64,000 bases of DNA from Afipia sp. OHSU_II-C1 (GTDB lineage Bacteria > Pseudomonadota > Alphaproteobacteria > Rhizobiales > Xanthobacteraceae): the NCBI RefSeq assembly GCF_000497575.1, contig NZ_APJI01000001.1, forward strand, positions 124,001 to 188,000, in the 5' to 3' direction. This document shows positions 17,184 through 25,408 of this stretch, in pieces. Position 1 is the stretch's first letter. Each line of letters opens with the position of its first letter. The position numbers were made by a program, and so were the translations under genes. The notes below the pieces were generated by a model. It ran no database searches. It had not been told where the DNA came from and was given only the letters and a program-made list of their open reading frames with translations.

Positions 17184-20100
17184 GTGGCCGGGCGACAGCG
17201 GATAGACCGCGTCAGGCGCCAATATAATCAATGGGTTGCCAATCAGACCCTTGAAGACTACGCGCTTCGCTTCACGGCCAAGAGTGCCCGCCGGTGGTCG
17301 GCTGCGCGGGTGGCGAACACGGCGCTGGGTGCGATCTCGTTTCTGGCGCTGGAAGCCATCGGCGGCACCATCACGCTGAACTACGGGGTTACCAACGCCA
17401 CCGCCGCCATTCTGGTGGTGAGCGCCATCATTTTCTGCTGCGGCCTGCCGATTGCCTATTACGCGGCCAGATACGGCGTCGATATCGATCTGCTCACCCG
17501 CGGCGCCGGATTCGGCTACATCGGCTCCACGATCACATCGCTGATCTACGCGTCCTTCACCTTCATCTTTTTCGCCATCGAGGCCGTCATTCTCGCGATG
17601 GCGCTGGAACTATGCTTCGGCATCCCCCGCCCGATCGGCTATCTCATCAGCGCGGTGGTCATCATCCCGCTGGTCACCCACGGCATCACACTGATCAGCC
17701 GCTTCCAGTTGTGGACACAGCCGTTCTGGATCCTGCTTCACATTCTTCCCTTCGCGGCCATCGCCATCAAAAGCCCCGGCTCGTTTGCGGAGTGGACAGC
17801 GTTTCCGGGCGAGCACGGCAATCCGTCGGGACATCTGGATCTGCTGCTGTTCGGAACCGCGGCTTCCGTGGTGTTCGCGCTGGTGGCGCAGATCGGCGAA
17901 CAGGTCGACTTCCTGCGGTTTCTGCCGCGCGACCGGCGGACCTCGAAGCGCGCATGGTGGATGGCGATGGTCAGCGCCGGTCCCGGCTGGATCGTACCCG
18001 GCGCAATCAAGATGCTGGCCGGATCGTTCCTCGCGTTCTTCGCGATCAAGCACGGCGTGACGGCGGAATACGCCGCCGAACCCGCGCACATGTATCTCGA
18101 AGCATTTCGTTACGTGCTCGCGCAGCCCGATCTGGCGCTGGCGCTGACGGGCACGTTCGTGATCCTGTCGCAGCTCAAGATCAACGTGACCAACGCCTAT
18201 GCAGGATCGATTGCATGGTCGAATTTCTTCTCGCGCCTGACCCACAGCCATCCGGGCCGCGTGGTGTGGCTGGTGTTCAACGTGCTGGTCGCGCTGCTGC
18301 TGATGGAGATCGGCGTCTACAAGGCGCTGGAACAGACGCTTGCACTTTACTCGAACGTCGCCATCGCATGGGTCGGGGCGCTGGTCGCCGATCTCATCGT
18401 CAACAAGCCGCTCGGCCTGCGACCGCAGCATATGGAATTCAAGCGCGCGCATCTCTACGACATCAACCCGGTCGGCGTCGGCGCGATGACGATCGCAACC
18501 ATCGTTTCGATCAGCGCGTTCTACGGATTCTTCGGAACCACGGCGAAAGCGCTTGCGCCGTTCGTGGCATTGACCGTGGCGTTCCTGACCGCGCCGGTGA
18601 TCGCATGGGGGACGGGCGGAAAATATTACATCGCGCGCAAGCCGAAGCGGAGCTGGCAGAATCTCGAATCGATCAAGTGCTGCATCTGTGAACATGCGTT
18701 CGAGCCGGAAGACATGGCTTCCTGCACCGCCTATGCGGGTCCGATCTGCTCGCTGTGCTGCTCGCTTGACGCCCGCTGCCATGATCTCTGCAAGCCGCAT
18801 GCGCGGGTGCAGGCGCAGTTTTCCGAAACTCTCGGCAAGATGCTTCCGCAATTCATCTACGCGCGGATCAATTCGCAGCTCGGGCACTATCTCGGTGTGT
18901 TTGCGCTGTCGGCGGGACTGGTCGGGCTCACGCTCGCCCTGATTTACCTCCAGACCTCCACCGCGATCCGGTTCGATCAGATCCAGCTTTCCGACGTGCT
19001 GTGGAAAGTCTTCTTCGCGCTCTCGATCATTATCGGTGTGGTGGCCTGGCTGTTCGTGCTGGCGCGGCAAAGCCGCCAGGCGGCGGAAGCCGAGACCCGG
19101 CGCCAGACCACGCTTCTGATGCAGGAAATCGATGCCCACCGGCAGACCGACATGGAGCTTCAGCGCGCCAAGGAAGTCGCCGAATCCGCCAACCTCGCCA
19201 AGAGCCGCTATGTGGTCGGATTGAGTCACGAGCTGCGCTCGCCGCTCAACGCCATCAGCGGATACGCGCAACTGCTCGAACAGGATGCGACCATCCAGCC
19301 GAAACCCCGCGACCAGATTCGCGTCGTACGCCGCAGCGCCGATCATCTTTCGGGTCTGATCGATGGTCTGCTCGACATTTCCAAGATCGAGGCCGGACGG
19401 TTGCATCTGTCGCGCGACGAAGTGCGGCTTCATGCCTTCCTCGACCAGCTTGTCGGCATGTTCCGCCTGCAGGCCGCCGCGAAGAATGTGGAGTTCGTGT
19501 TTCAGCGGCCGGAGACCCTGCCCCCGGTCGTCTATGCGGATGAGAAGCGGCTGCGGCAGATTCTCATCAACCTGCTGTCGAATGCCATCAAGTTCACCCC
19601 GAGCGGCAGCGTGCATTTCATCGTGCATTATCGCAGCCCCGTCGCCGAATTTGAGGTGCGCGACACCGGCCCCGGCATTCACGCCGACGATCTGGAGCGC
19701 ATCTTCGCCCCGTTCGAGCGCGGCGCGCTCGGCATTTCGCAGCCGCAGACCGGAACGGGTCTCGGCCTCACCATCAGCAAGCTGCTCGCGGGCGTGATGG
19801 GCGGCGACATCCGTGTCACCAGCACCGTTGGGCGCGGCAGCACATTCCAGGTCAAGATGCTGCTGTCGGAGGTCACCAACCCCACCCGCATCAAGGCGAT
19901 CAACGCGCCTATCTACGGCTATCACGGCCCGCGCAAGACCATCCTTATCACCGACGACGATCCGACCCACCGCGATCTCCTGCGCGAAGTGCTCGCCCCG
20001 CTCGGCTTCATCATCCTGAGCGCACCGGACGGCGCGACATGTCTCAATCTCGCGCAACATTGTCAGCCGGATATGTTCCTGCTCGACATATCGATGGGCG

Positions 20101-20570
20101 AGACCGACGGCTGGTCGGTGGCGGAAAGCCTCCGCACCGCGGGCCATCACAATGCCCGCATCCTGATGATCTCGGCCAGTGCGCTCGAAGCCCACGGCGC
20201 TCCGCTAGCACAGCCGTTCCACGACGGCTACCTGATGAAGCCGATCGACGTGCCGCGCCTGCTGGAACTGATCGGCCAGTTGCTCAAGATCGAATGGTCT
20301 TACGAGCCCGGTCCGGTTCAGACGATTGAGACCGAAGCCTCTACATGGAGTGCGAACGACGATCCCGCTCCGCCGGTGCAGTATGTCGATGAGTTGATCG
20401 ACCTCGGGCAAATCGGCTACGTCACAGCCATTCATCTCAAGCTCGACCAGATCGACAAGGACCATCCGGAGCACGCGGCTTTCGTGTCACAAATGCGCTC
20501 GCTGGTGGAACGGTTCGATCTCGGGCAATACATGGCAACCCTTCAGAATGTGCAGCGCCATGATCATTGA
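17184..20570 (+). CDS. Hybrid sensor histidine kinase with N-terminal NCS1 permease-like domain
   Basis: The GTG at 17184, five bases after GAGGGAG, gives 1128 residues; an open frame to 17010 would run into urtA. Residues ~20-480 form a polytopic NCS1 (purine/cytosine/hydantoin permease-like) domain, with ANTALGAISFLALEAIGGTI near the start. A cysteine-rich module follows (C499, C500, C502, C514, C522, C525, C526, C532, C536), probably zinc-binding. Then come two membrane helices (~555-610), a coiled linker, HisKA with SHELRSPLN (H682), HATPase with NLLSNAIKF, DTGPGI and GTGLGLTISKLL, and a REC domain (ILITDDDP, D968). The C-terminal ~130 residues are unassigned. By analogy with CbrA-type kinases the permease domain may sense or transport the ligand, here perhaps urea, amide or purine. 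A LuxR-type regulator gene overlaps its end. Confidence 0.85.
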   Translation: MAGRQRIDRVRRQYNQWVANQTLEDYALRFTAKSARRWSAARVANTALGAISFLALEAIGGTITLNYGVTNATAAILVVSAIIFCCGLPIAYYAARYGVDIDLLTRGAGFGYIGSTITSLIYASFTFIFFAIEAVILAMALELCFGIPRPIGYLISAVVIIPLVTHGITLISRFQLWTQPFWILLHILPFAAIAIKSPGSFAEWTAFPGEHGNPSGHLDLLLFGTAASVVFALVAQIGEQVDFLRFLPRDRRTSKRAWWMAMVSAGPGWIVPGAIKMLAGSFLAFFAIKHGVTAEYAAEPAHMYLEAFRYVLAQPDLALALTGTFVILSQLKINVTNAYAGSIAWSNFFSRLTHSHPGRVVWLVFNVLVALLLMEIGVYKALEQTLALYSNVAIAWVGALVADLIVNKPLGLRPQHMEFKRAHLYDINPVGVGAMTIATIVSISAFYGFFGTTAKALAPFVALTVAFLTAPVIAWGTGGKYYIARKPKRSWQNLESIKCCICEHAFEPEDMASCTAYAGPICSLCCSLDARCHDLCKPHARVQAQFSETLGKMLPQFIYARINSQLGHYLGVFALSAGLVGLTLALIYLQTSTAIRFDQIQLSDVLWKVFFALSIIIGVVAWLFVLARQSRQAAEAETRRQTTLLMQEIDAHRQTDMELQRAKEVAESANLAKSRYVVGLSHELRSPLNAISGYAQLLEQDATIQPKPRDQIRVVRRSADHLSGLIDGLLDISKIEAGRLHLSRDEVRLHAFLDQLVGMFRLQAAAKNVEFVFQRPETLPPVVYADEKRLRQILINLLSNAIKFTPSGSVHFIVHYRSPVAEFEVRDTGPGIHADDLERIFAPFERGALGISQPQTGTGLGLTISKLLAGVMGGDIRVTSTVGRGSTFQVKMLLSEVTNPTRIKAINAPIYGYHGPRKTILITDDDPTHRDLLREVLAPLGFIILSAPDGATCLNLAQHCQPDMFLLDISMGETDGWSVAESLRTAGHHNARILMISASALEAHGAPLAQPFHDGYLMKPIDVPRLLELIGQLLKIEWSYEPGPVQTIETEASTWSANDDPAPPVQYVDELIDLGQIGYVTAIHLKLDQIDKDHPEHAAFVSQMRSLVERFDLGQYMATLQNVQRHDH

Positions 20571-21477
20571 AGCCAAGTCACGCGACACCGTGCTGATCGT
20601 TGACGATTCGCCGGAAACCTTGCGCATGCTGACCGATGCGCTCGACGGCGCCGGCATGACCGTGATGGTCGCGCTCGACGGCGCGTCGGCCCTGCGCATC
20701 GGCGAGCAGATCGTGCCGGATATCATCCTGCTCGATGCCGTGATGCCGGGAATGGACGGGTTCGAGACCTGCCGCCGCCTCAAGCGCGAAACCAAGCTCG
20801 CCGGTGTCCCCGTCATCTTCATGACGGGCCTTGCCGAAAGCGAACATATCGTGCGCGGGCTGGAGGCCGGCGGCGTCGACTACGTGACCAAGCCGATTGT
20901 CATCGTCGAGATGCTGGCGCGGATCAAGGTTCACCTCGCCAATGCGCGGCTGACGCAAAGCGCCCGCGCTGCACTGGACGTCTCAGGACGTTACCTGTTC
21001 GCGGTGGATCATCGCGGACGCATCATCTGGGCAACCCCGCAGGCTGAGAAGCTGGCGCGCGCCAGAGGCGCCGACGAAAAATTTGAACTGCCGGAGCCGT
21101 GGCTCGACTGGCTCGACCAGATGCATCGGGGAATGGCTGAATCGAAATCGCCGCCCGCGATCTCCTTCCGCGACGAGAAGCTGCGCCTGCAATACATGGG
21201 CAGGCTCGGCGCGAACGAATTCCTGCTCCGGCTGGCGCGGGATAGCGGTTCGGATTCCCCGGCGGAATTCAGCAAGGAGCTGGGATTGACCAGTCGCGAG
21301 GGAGAAGTGCTGTCGTGGCTGAGCAAGGGCAAGACCAACCGCGACATCGCGCAGATCCTGGGTCTCAGCCCGCGCACCGTCGACAAGCATCTTGAGCAGA
21401 TCTACGCCAAGCTCGGTGTCGAAAACCGGACGGCCGCGGCGGCGGTCGCGAGCAATGCGAGCCGCCAGCGCATGTAA
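20548..21477 (+). CDS. Response regulator with LuxR-type DNA-binding domain
   Basis: A 309-residue protein (298 or so if the ATG at 20560 is used) whose start lies inside the end of the kinase gene, so the pair is coupled. The N-terminal REC domain has VLIVDDSPETL, the phospho-acceptor in IILLDAVMPGMDGF and the lysine in VTKPI. The middle ~100 residues contain a PAS-like stretch (GRYLFAVDHRGRIIWATPQAE). The C-terminus is a LuxR helix-turn-helix with LTSREGEVLSWLSKGKTN and LSPRTVDKHLEQIYAKL. It is the likely output of the NCS1-linked kinase and a plausible activator of the divergent urt-fmd genes. A shared terminator follows. Confidence 0.88.
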   Translation: MCSAMIIEAKSRDTVLIVDDSPETLRMLTDALDGAGMTVMVALDGASALRIGEQIVPDIILLDAVMPGMDGFETCRRLKRETKLAGVPVIFMTGLAESEHIVRGLEAGGVDYVTKPIVIVEMLARIKVHLANARLTQSARAALDVSGRYLFAVDHRGRIIWATPQAEKLARARGADEKFELPEPWLDWLDQMHRGMAESKSPPAISFRDEKLRLQYMGRLGANEFLLRLARDSGSDSPAEFSKELGLTSREGEVLSWLSKGKTNRDIAQILGLSPRTVDKHLEQIYAKLGVENRTAAAAVASNASRQRM

Positions 21478-21529
21478 GCGCATGATGAAAGTCGCCGCTG
21501 CGACGTCGTCATTCTACTTGCGCAACAAA

Positions 21530-21560
21530 AAAGCCGCCGGCATGGCCGGCGGCTTTATTT
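21530..21560. terminator. Bidirectional intrinsic terminator between the response regulator and fpr
   Basis: Perfect 12-bp stem AAAGCCGCCGGC / GCCGGCGGCTTT with loop ATG, followed by TATTTAAA on the plus strand and preceded by CAACAAAAA (a T-run on the minus strand). It sits between two converging genes and can end transcription from both. Confidence 0.9.
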
Positions 21561-21576
21561 AAACGGATCGGTCTGT

Positions 21577-22350
21577 TCAGCGCTCAGCGAACGCCTTCTC
21601 GACCACGAAATCGGCCGGCTCGCCGTGGTTGCCTTCGACGAAGCCACGATCTTCCAGCAGCTTCTTGGTATCGACCAGCAGCGCCGGGCTGCCGCACATC
21701 ATGACGCGATCCTTCGCGGCATCGAGCGGCGGCAATGCAATGTCCTCGAACAACTTGCCCGAGGTGATCAGGTCGGTGATGCGGCCACGGTTGCGGAACG
21801 GATCGCGCGTCACGGTCGGATAATAGATGAGCTGGTTGCTCACCATCTCGCCGATCATCTCGTCCTGCGGCAGCTTCTCGGTGATCAGTTCGCCGTAAGC
21901 CAGTTCGCGGACATGGCGGCAGCCGTGCAGCAGCACGACCTTCTCGAAACGCTCGTAGGTCTCAGGGTCCTTGATCACGCTGAGGAACGGCGCGAGGCCT
22001 GTGCCGGTGCCGATCAGATAGAGGTTGCGGCCGGCGGTCAGGTTGTCGATCACCAGCGTGCCGGTCGCCTTGCGGCTGACGATGATCTGGTCGCCTTCCT
22101 TCAGATGCTGAAGACGCGAGGTCAGCGGGCCGTCGGCGACCTTGATCGAGAAGAATTCGAGGTTCTCTTCGTAGTTCGCGCTCGCGACGCTGTAGGCGCG
22201 CAGCAGCGGCTTCTCGTTCACCTTCAATCCGATCATCGTGAACTCGCCGTTCCGGAACCGGAACGAGGAATCACGCGTGGTCGTGAAGCTGAAAAGGTTG
22301 TCGGTCCAGTGATGGACGCTGAGAACCGTTTCCTGATTGAAGTTGCTCAT
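21577..22350 (-). CDS. fpr: Ferredoxin-NADP(+) reductase
   Basis: The ATG at 22350 (MSNFNQETVLSVHHWTDNLF) gives 257 residues, the length of bacterial subclass I FNRs. The FAD-binding RAYSVAS motif appears as LLRAYSVASANY, followed by LEFFSIKVADGPLTSRL. The NADP part has LIGTGTGLAPFLSVI, VVLLHGCRHVRELAY and MMCGSPALLVDTKKLLEDRG. It ends ...DFVVEKAFAER, typical of FprA-like enzymes, whose C-terminus stacks on the flavin. It exchanges electrons between NADPH and ferredoxin or flavodoxin in the cytoplasm, often in oxidative stress or iron-sulfur metabolism. It stands alone as a single gene. Confidence 0.93.
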   Translation of the reverse strand: MSNFNQETVLSVHHWTDNLFSFTTTRDSSFRFRNGEFTMIGLKVNEKPLLRAYSVASANYEENLEFFSIKVADGPLTSRLQHLKEGDQIIVSRKATGTLVIDNLTAGRNLYLIGTGTGLAPFLSVIKDPETYERFEKVVLLHGCRHVRELAYGELITEKLPQDEMIGEMVSNQLIYYPTVTRDPFRNRGRITDLITSGKLFEDIALPPLDAAKDRVMMCGSPALLVDTKKLLEDRGFVEGNHGEPADFVVEKAFAER

Positions 22351-22595
22351 AACCGGACCCATGCTCTTGCAATCGGTGAGCGCACAATCGCCGGACTTGC
22401 GGGCGGTCACGCCTCACGCAGAACTTCTCGTCCATGAATTTTGCTGGATGGCCTGCCTTGCAGGCGAAGACGGCGGCAGCATTCACGACGCCGGTGAAAT
22501 AGCCGAATTTCCGTTTTTGGTCAATTACATACCGCGCCTGCGTCATGCCCCGAAGGCAGACCGGCGTTGCATTCTAAGATCATGTTCCGCAGGAG

Positions 22596-22633
22596 AAATT
22601 TCCTCCCTCACGGAGCCCGCCGGGAGGAAATTT
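22596..22633. repeat. 12-bp perfect inverted repeat, AT-containing arms
   Basis: Arms AAATTTCCTCCC (22596-22607) and GGGAGGAAATTT (22622-22633) around a 14-base spacer. The left arm is immediately preceded by GGAG, so part of the site is also locally symmetrical (GGAGAAATTTCCTCC). The function is unknown; it could be an operator for fpr or a transcript structure. Confidence 0.45.
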
Positions 22634-22660
22634 ACACTCAATCTAAACCAACCCGGGAAG

Positions 22661-22686
22661 CATGGCCGGGCAACCGCCCGGCCATG
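22661..22686 (-). promoter_or_regulatory. Hairpin after the ABC binding-protein gene
   Basis: Perfect 11-bp inverted repeat CATGGCCGGGC / GCCCGGCCATG with loop AACC, 17 bases after the stop of the minus-strand binding-protein gene. There is no long T-run, so it is a weak terminator or a 3' protective structure. Confidence 0.55.
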
Positions 22687-22703
22687 GCGTCGGGGAAGCC
22701 GGC

Positions 22704-23924
22704 CTACTTCTTCACCATCGGACAGTTGCCCTCGGCGATCGGCCGGAACGCGTCCTTGGCCGGGATCGTCTCCACCAGCTTGTAGAAGTCCCATGGCGCC
22801 TTGGACTCGGCGGGAGTCTTCACCTGGAACAGATACATGTTGTGGATGTGACGGCCGTCCTCGCGGATCGTGCCTTCGCCGAACAATGGATCCTTCGACG
22901 GCATCTCCTTCATCTTGGCGACGACCTTTTGCCCATCGGTCGTGTTCGCCGCCGCTGCCGCGCGCAGATAATGCAGCGTACCGGCATAGACGCCAGCCTG
23001 AATCGCGGTCGGGCGCTTGCCGCCGCCCACCGCTGCCGTGAAGCGGTCGGAGAACTTGCGCGTGCCGTCGTTAGAGTCCCAATAGAAGCCCTCGGTCAGA
23101 TAAAGGCCTTTCGCGCCCTGAAGGCCGATGGCGTTGACGTCAGTGACCTGCATCAGCAGCGCCGCCAGTTCCTGTCCGCCGGCCTGAATGCCGAACTCTG
23201 TTGCCTGCTTCACGGAATTGACGGTGTCATTCACGGCATTGGCGAGCGCGACGATCTTGGCCTTGCTGGCCTGCGCCTGCAGCAGGAACGACGAGAAGTC
23301 CGATGCGCCGGGCGGATGCCGCACGCTGCCGAGGATCTTGCCGTTTTCGGCCTTCACGACATCGGACGCGTCTTTCTCCAGCGAATGGCCGAAGGCGTAA
23401 TCCGCCGTGACAAAGAACCATGTGTCCTTCTTGGCCTTCAACAGGGCCAATGCCGTGCCGTGCGCCAGCGCCCAGGTGTCGTAGGTCCAGTGCACGGTGT
23501 TCGGCGAACACTTCTCGCCGGTGAGCAGCGACGAGCCGGGACCGGATGCAATGAACGCGGTTTTCGATCCGCGCGTGGCTTCCTGCACGGCCAGCGCCAC
23601 CGAGGAGAACGGCACGTCGAGAATCGCATCGATCTTGTCGATGTCCATCCAGCGCCGCGCAATCGCGCCGCCGATGTCCGGCTTGTTCTGGTGGTCCGCC
23701 TGAAGAAGTTCGACCTTGATATCCGGCTTCTCGGCCTTGAAATCCTCAATGGCGAGTTTCGCCGCAGCAACCGATCCTGCGCCCGTGGAGTCGGTGGCGA
23801 TACCGGTGAGATCGGTCAGCACGCCAAGCTTGATCGTATTGTTGGCGATCTGTGCATGGGCCGGAGCCATCAGCGCCAGCAGCATCGCCGCTCCCGCCAG
23901 AAAAGCCGATTTCGATTTAATCAT
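22704..23924 (-). CDS. ABC transporter substrate-binding protein (LivK-like) next to HMG-CoA reductase
   Basis: The ATG at 23924 follows GGGAGGGTAAGA, a strong ribosome-binding site, and starts a clear Sec signal peptide (MIKSKSAFLAGAAMLLALMA...AHAQ). The mature 406-residue precursor shows the type I periplasmic fold: IKLGVLTDLTGIATDSTGAG, DHQNKPDIGGAIARRW and a late GVYAGTLHYLRAA. It has no permease genes of its own and could feed the complete Liv-type system at 28.4-31.6 kb. It lies 55 bases downstream of HMG-CoA reductase on the same strand, so the bound substrate may be mevalonate or a related acid. That is inference. Confidence 0.85.
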   Translation of the reverse strand: MIKSKSAFLAGAAMLLALMAPAHAQIANNTIKLGVLTDLTGIATDSTGAGSVAAAKLAIEDFKAEKPDIKVELLQADHQNKPDIGGAIARRWMDIDKIDAILDVPFSSVALAVQEATRGSKTAFIASGPGSSLLTGEKCSPNTVHWTYDTWALAHGTALALLKAKKDTWFFVTADYAFGHSLEKDASDVVKAENGKILGSVRHPPGASDFSSFLLQAQASKAKIVALANAVNDTVNSVKQATEFGIQAGGQELAALLMQVTDVNAIGLQGAKGLYLTEGFYWDSNDGTRKFSDRFTAAVGGGKRPTAIQAGVYAGTLHYLRAAAAANTTDGQKVVAKMKEMPSKDPLFGEGTIREDGRHIHNMYLFQVKTPAESKAPWDFYKLVETIPAKDAFRPIAEGNCPMVKK

Positions 23925-23979
23925 TCTTACCCTCCCGTTTGATTTTCTTATGTGGTTCTCCGGCTTCGCCGGAAATGCT

Positions 23980-25263
23980 TTAGCGTCGGATGATTTCCAA
24001 TACCTCCTGCGCGACATCGATACGCACCGTCGCGCGTTCGACCAGCACCTTCGCAACAGCCTCGACCTCGTCGCCGACAGCACCGGCCATGATCGCGATG
24101 TTCTGTGCATGAAGCGCCATGTGACCGGACTGGATGCCTACGGTGGCGAGCGCCTTCAATGCCGAGAAATTCTGCGCCAGCCCGACGGCCGCGATGATGC
24201 GCGCCAGCCGCTCCGCTGTGGTCACGCCGAGAATTTTCAGGCACGCCTGCGCGGTCGGATGGATTTTGGTCGCACCACCGATCAGGCCAACCGCCAGTGG
24301 CAACTCGATCGAGCCTGACAGATCGCCGTCCTTGTTGATCTCGTAGCGCGTCAGGCTGGTGTAACGCCCGCTGCGCGCAGCAAAGGCGTGCGCACCGGCT
24401 TCGATGGCGCGCGTATCATTGCCGGTGGCAAGAATGACGGCGCTGATGCCGTTCATGATGCCTTTGTTATGCGTGGCCGCACGATAAGGATCGGCTTCCG
24501 CGAACTGATACGCGCTGATGATCCCGTCGCGCACACTTTCCCCGCCGATGTCGTCCAGTTTCCACACCGCATGCGCGCGCGCCAAGCGGCGATCTGCAAG
24601 ATTGGACAGGATGCGCAGAAACACGCGCCCGCCACTCCAGGATGCGATATGAGGCGCGATCTTCTCGGCCATGGTGTTGACCGCGTTGGCGCCCATCGCG
24701 TCGCGGGTATCGACAATCAGATGGGTGATGACCATTGGCCCGCCGAGCGTATCGAGAATCCGCACCTCGACATCGCGGAAGCCACCGCCAAGTTTCACCA
24801 GCAGCGGATCGCAGGCGTCGCAGATCGCCTTGATCTCGTCGCGCTTCTCCAGAAGACGAAGCCGCGCCGCATAAGGATCGGGCACGTCAACGGCCTGCAC
24901 CTGCGCGATCATCAGCGTGCCGGATACGGACGTGGTGAAGCCCGCATCATAGGTCTGGCGCGCGGCGTTGCAGACCGCGGCGACGACGGATGATTCTTCG
25001 GTCGCCATCGGAATCAGTACATCCTCGCCGTCGACCTTCACGTTGGTCGCGATGCCGATCGGCACATTCATGGTGGCGATGACGTTTTCAATCATCTTGT
25101 CCGCAAGCGGCGGCGGCAGGTTGCCCATGTCGGCGAGATGCGCCGTGGTCGCGGCATCGAGGCCGGCGAACGAAGCGACGAGATCGAGCCGCTCCTGCGG
25201 CGACTTGCGGTGAAACCCGGCGATCCGCGAACTGCGGTTTGCCCCGTGCCTTGCAACAGTCAT
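23980..25263 (-). CDS. mvaA: Hydroxymethylglutaryl-CoA reductase, class II (degradative type)
   Basis: A 427-residue protein matching class II HMG-CoA reductases such as that of Pseudomonas mevalonii (about 428 residues). Visible motifs are ENVIATMNVPIGIATNVKVDG and MATEESSVVAA (catalytic Glu), VDTRDAMGANAVNTMAEKIA, the Lys in ATHNKGIMNGISAV, GNDTRAIEAGAHAFA (catalytic Asp) and GHMALHAQNIAI (catalytic His). The enzyme interconverts mevalonate and HMG-CoA with NAD(P)(H). Most alphaproteobacteria make isoprenoids by the MEP route, so this copy more likely serves mevalonate breakdown. It is divergent from a MocR regulator and followed by an ABC binding-protein gene. No HMG-CoA lyase gene is in the window. 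Confidence 0.9.
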   Translation of the reverse strand: MTVARHGANRSSRIAGFHRKSPQERLDLVASFAGLDAATTAHLADMGNLPPPLADKMIENVIATMNVPIGIATNVKVDGEDVLIPMATEESSVVAAVCNAARQTYDAGFTTSVSGTLMIAQVQAVDVPDPYAARLRLLEKRDEIKAICDACDPLLVKLGGGFRDVEVRILDTLGGPMVITHLIVDTRDAMGANAVNTMAEKIAPHIASWSGGRVFLRILSNLADRRLARAHAVWKLDDIGGESVRDGIISAYQFAEADPYRAATHNKGIMNGISAVILATGNDTRAIEAGAHAFAARSGRYTSLTRYEINKDGDLSGSIELPLAVGLIGGATKIHPTAQACLKILGVTTAERLARIIAAVGLAQNFSALKALATVGIQSGHMALHAQNIAIMAGAVGDEVEAVAKVLVERATVRIDVAQEVLEIIRR

Positions 25264-25321
25264 TCTTCAGCGTCTCCCAGACCGATGGTCCTCTTGAGGG
25301 GATTTTCGGCTGCGGAAACTG

Positions 25322-25408
25322 TATGGTGATGGGGGTACACCACAAGGAACGCTTTGCACAATTTCAGGAAGGTCCGTACCATTCGCAGCATGGGTACAGT
25401 TCACCATA
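25322..25408. promoter_or_regulatory. Candidate MocR operator pair in the divergent promoter
   Basis: TATGGTGA followed by GTAC occurs twice in opposite orientation: at 25322-25338 (5-base spacer) and, on the minus strand, at 25394-25408 (3-base spacer). The right copy overlaps the ATG of the MocR gene at 25390. MocR regulators often bind such repeated sites between themselves and a divergent target. The unequal spacing weakens the case. Confidence 0.35.

Larger units (their letters stand above)
22351..22703. other. Intergenic region between fpr and the next ABC binding-protein gene
   Basis: 353 bases without a convincing gene. It holds the fpr promoter side with a small dyad GCCTGC-CTT-GCAGGC (22451-22465), a long 12-bp dyad at 22596-22633 and a hairpin at 22661-22686 belonging to the binding-protein gene. 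Open frames that cross it are shadows of neighbouring genes. Confidence 0.5.

Noticed and set aside
17610-20195. Very long open frame (861 codons) on the minus strand opposite the sensor kinase
   Set aside because: It is antisense to a gene with clear motifs in every domain. Its translation is rich in Arg, Asp, Glu and His without any fold, as expected for the antisense of GC-rich coding DNA.
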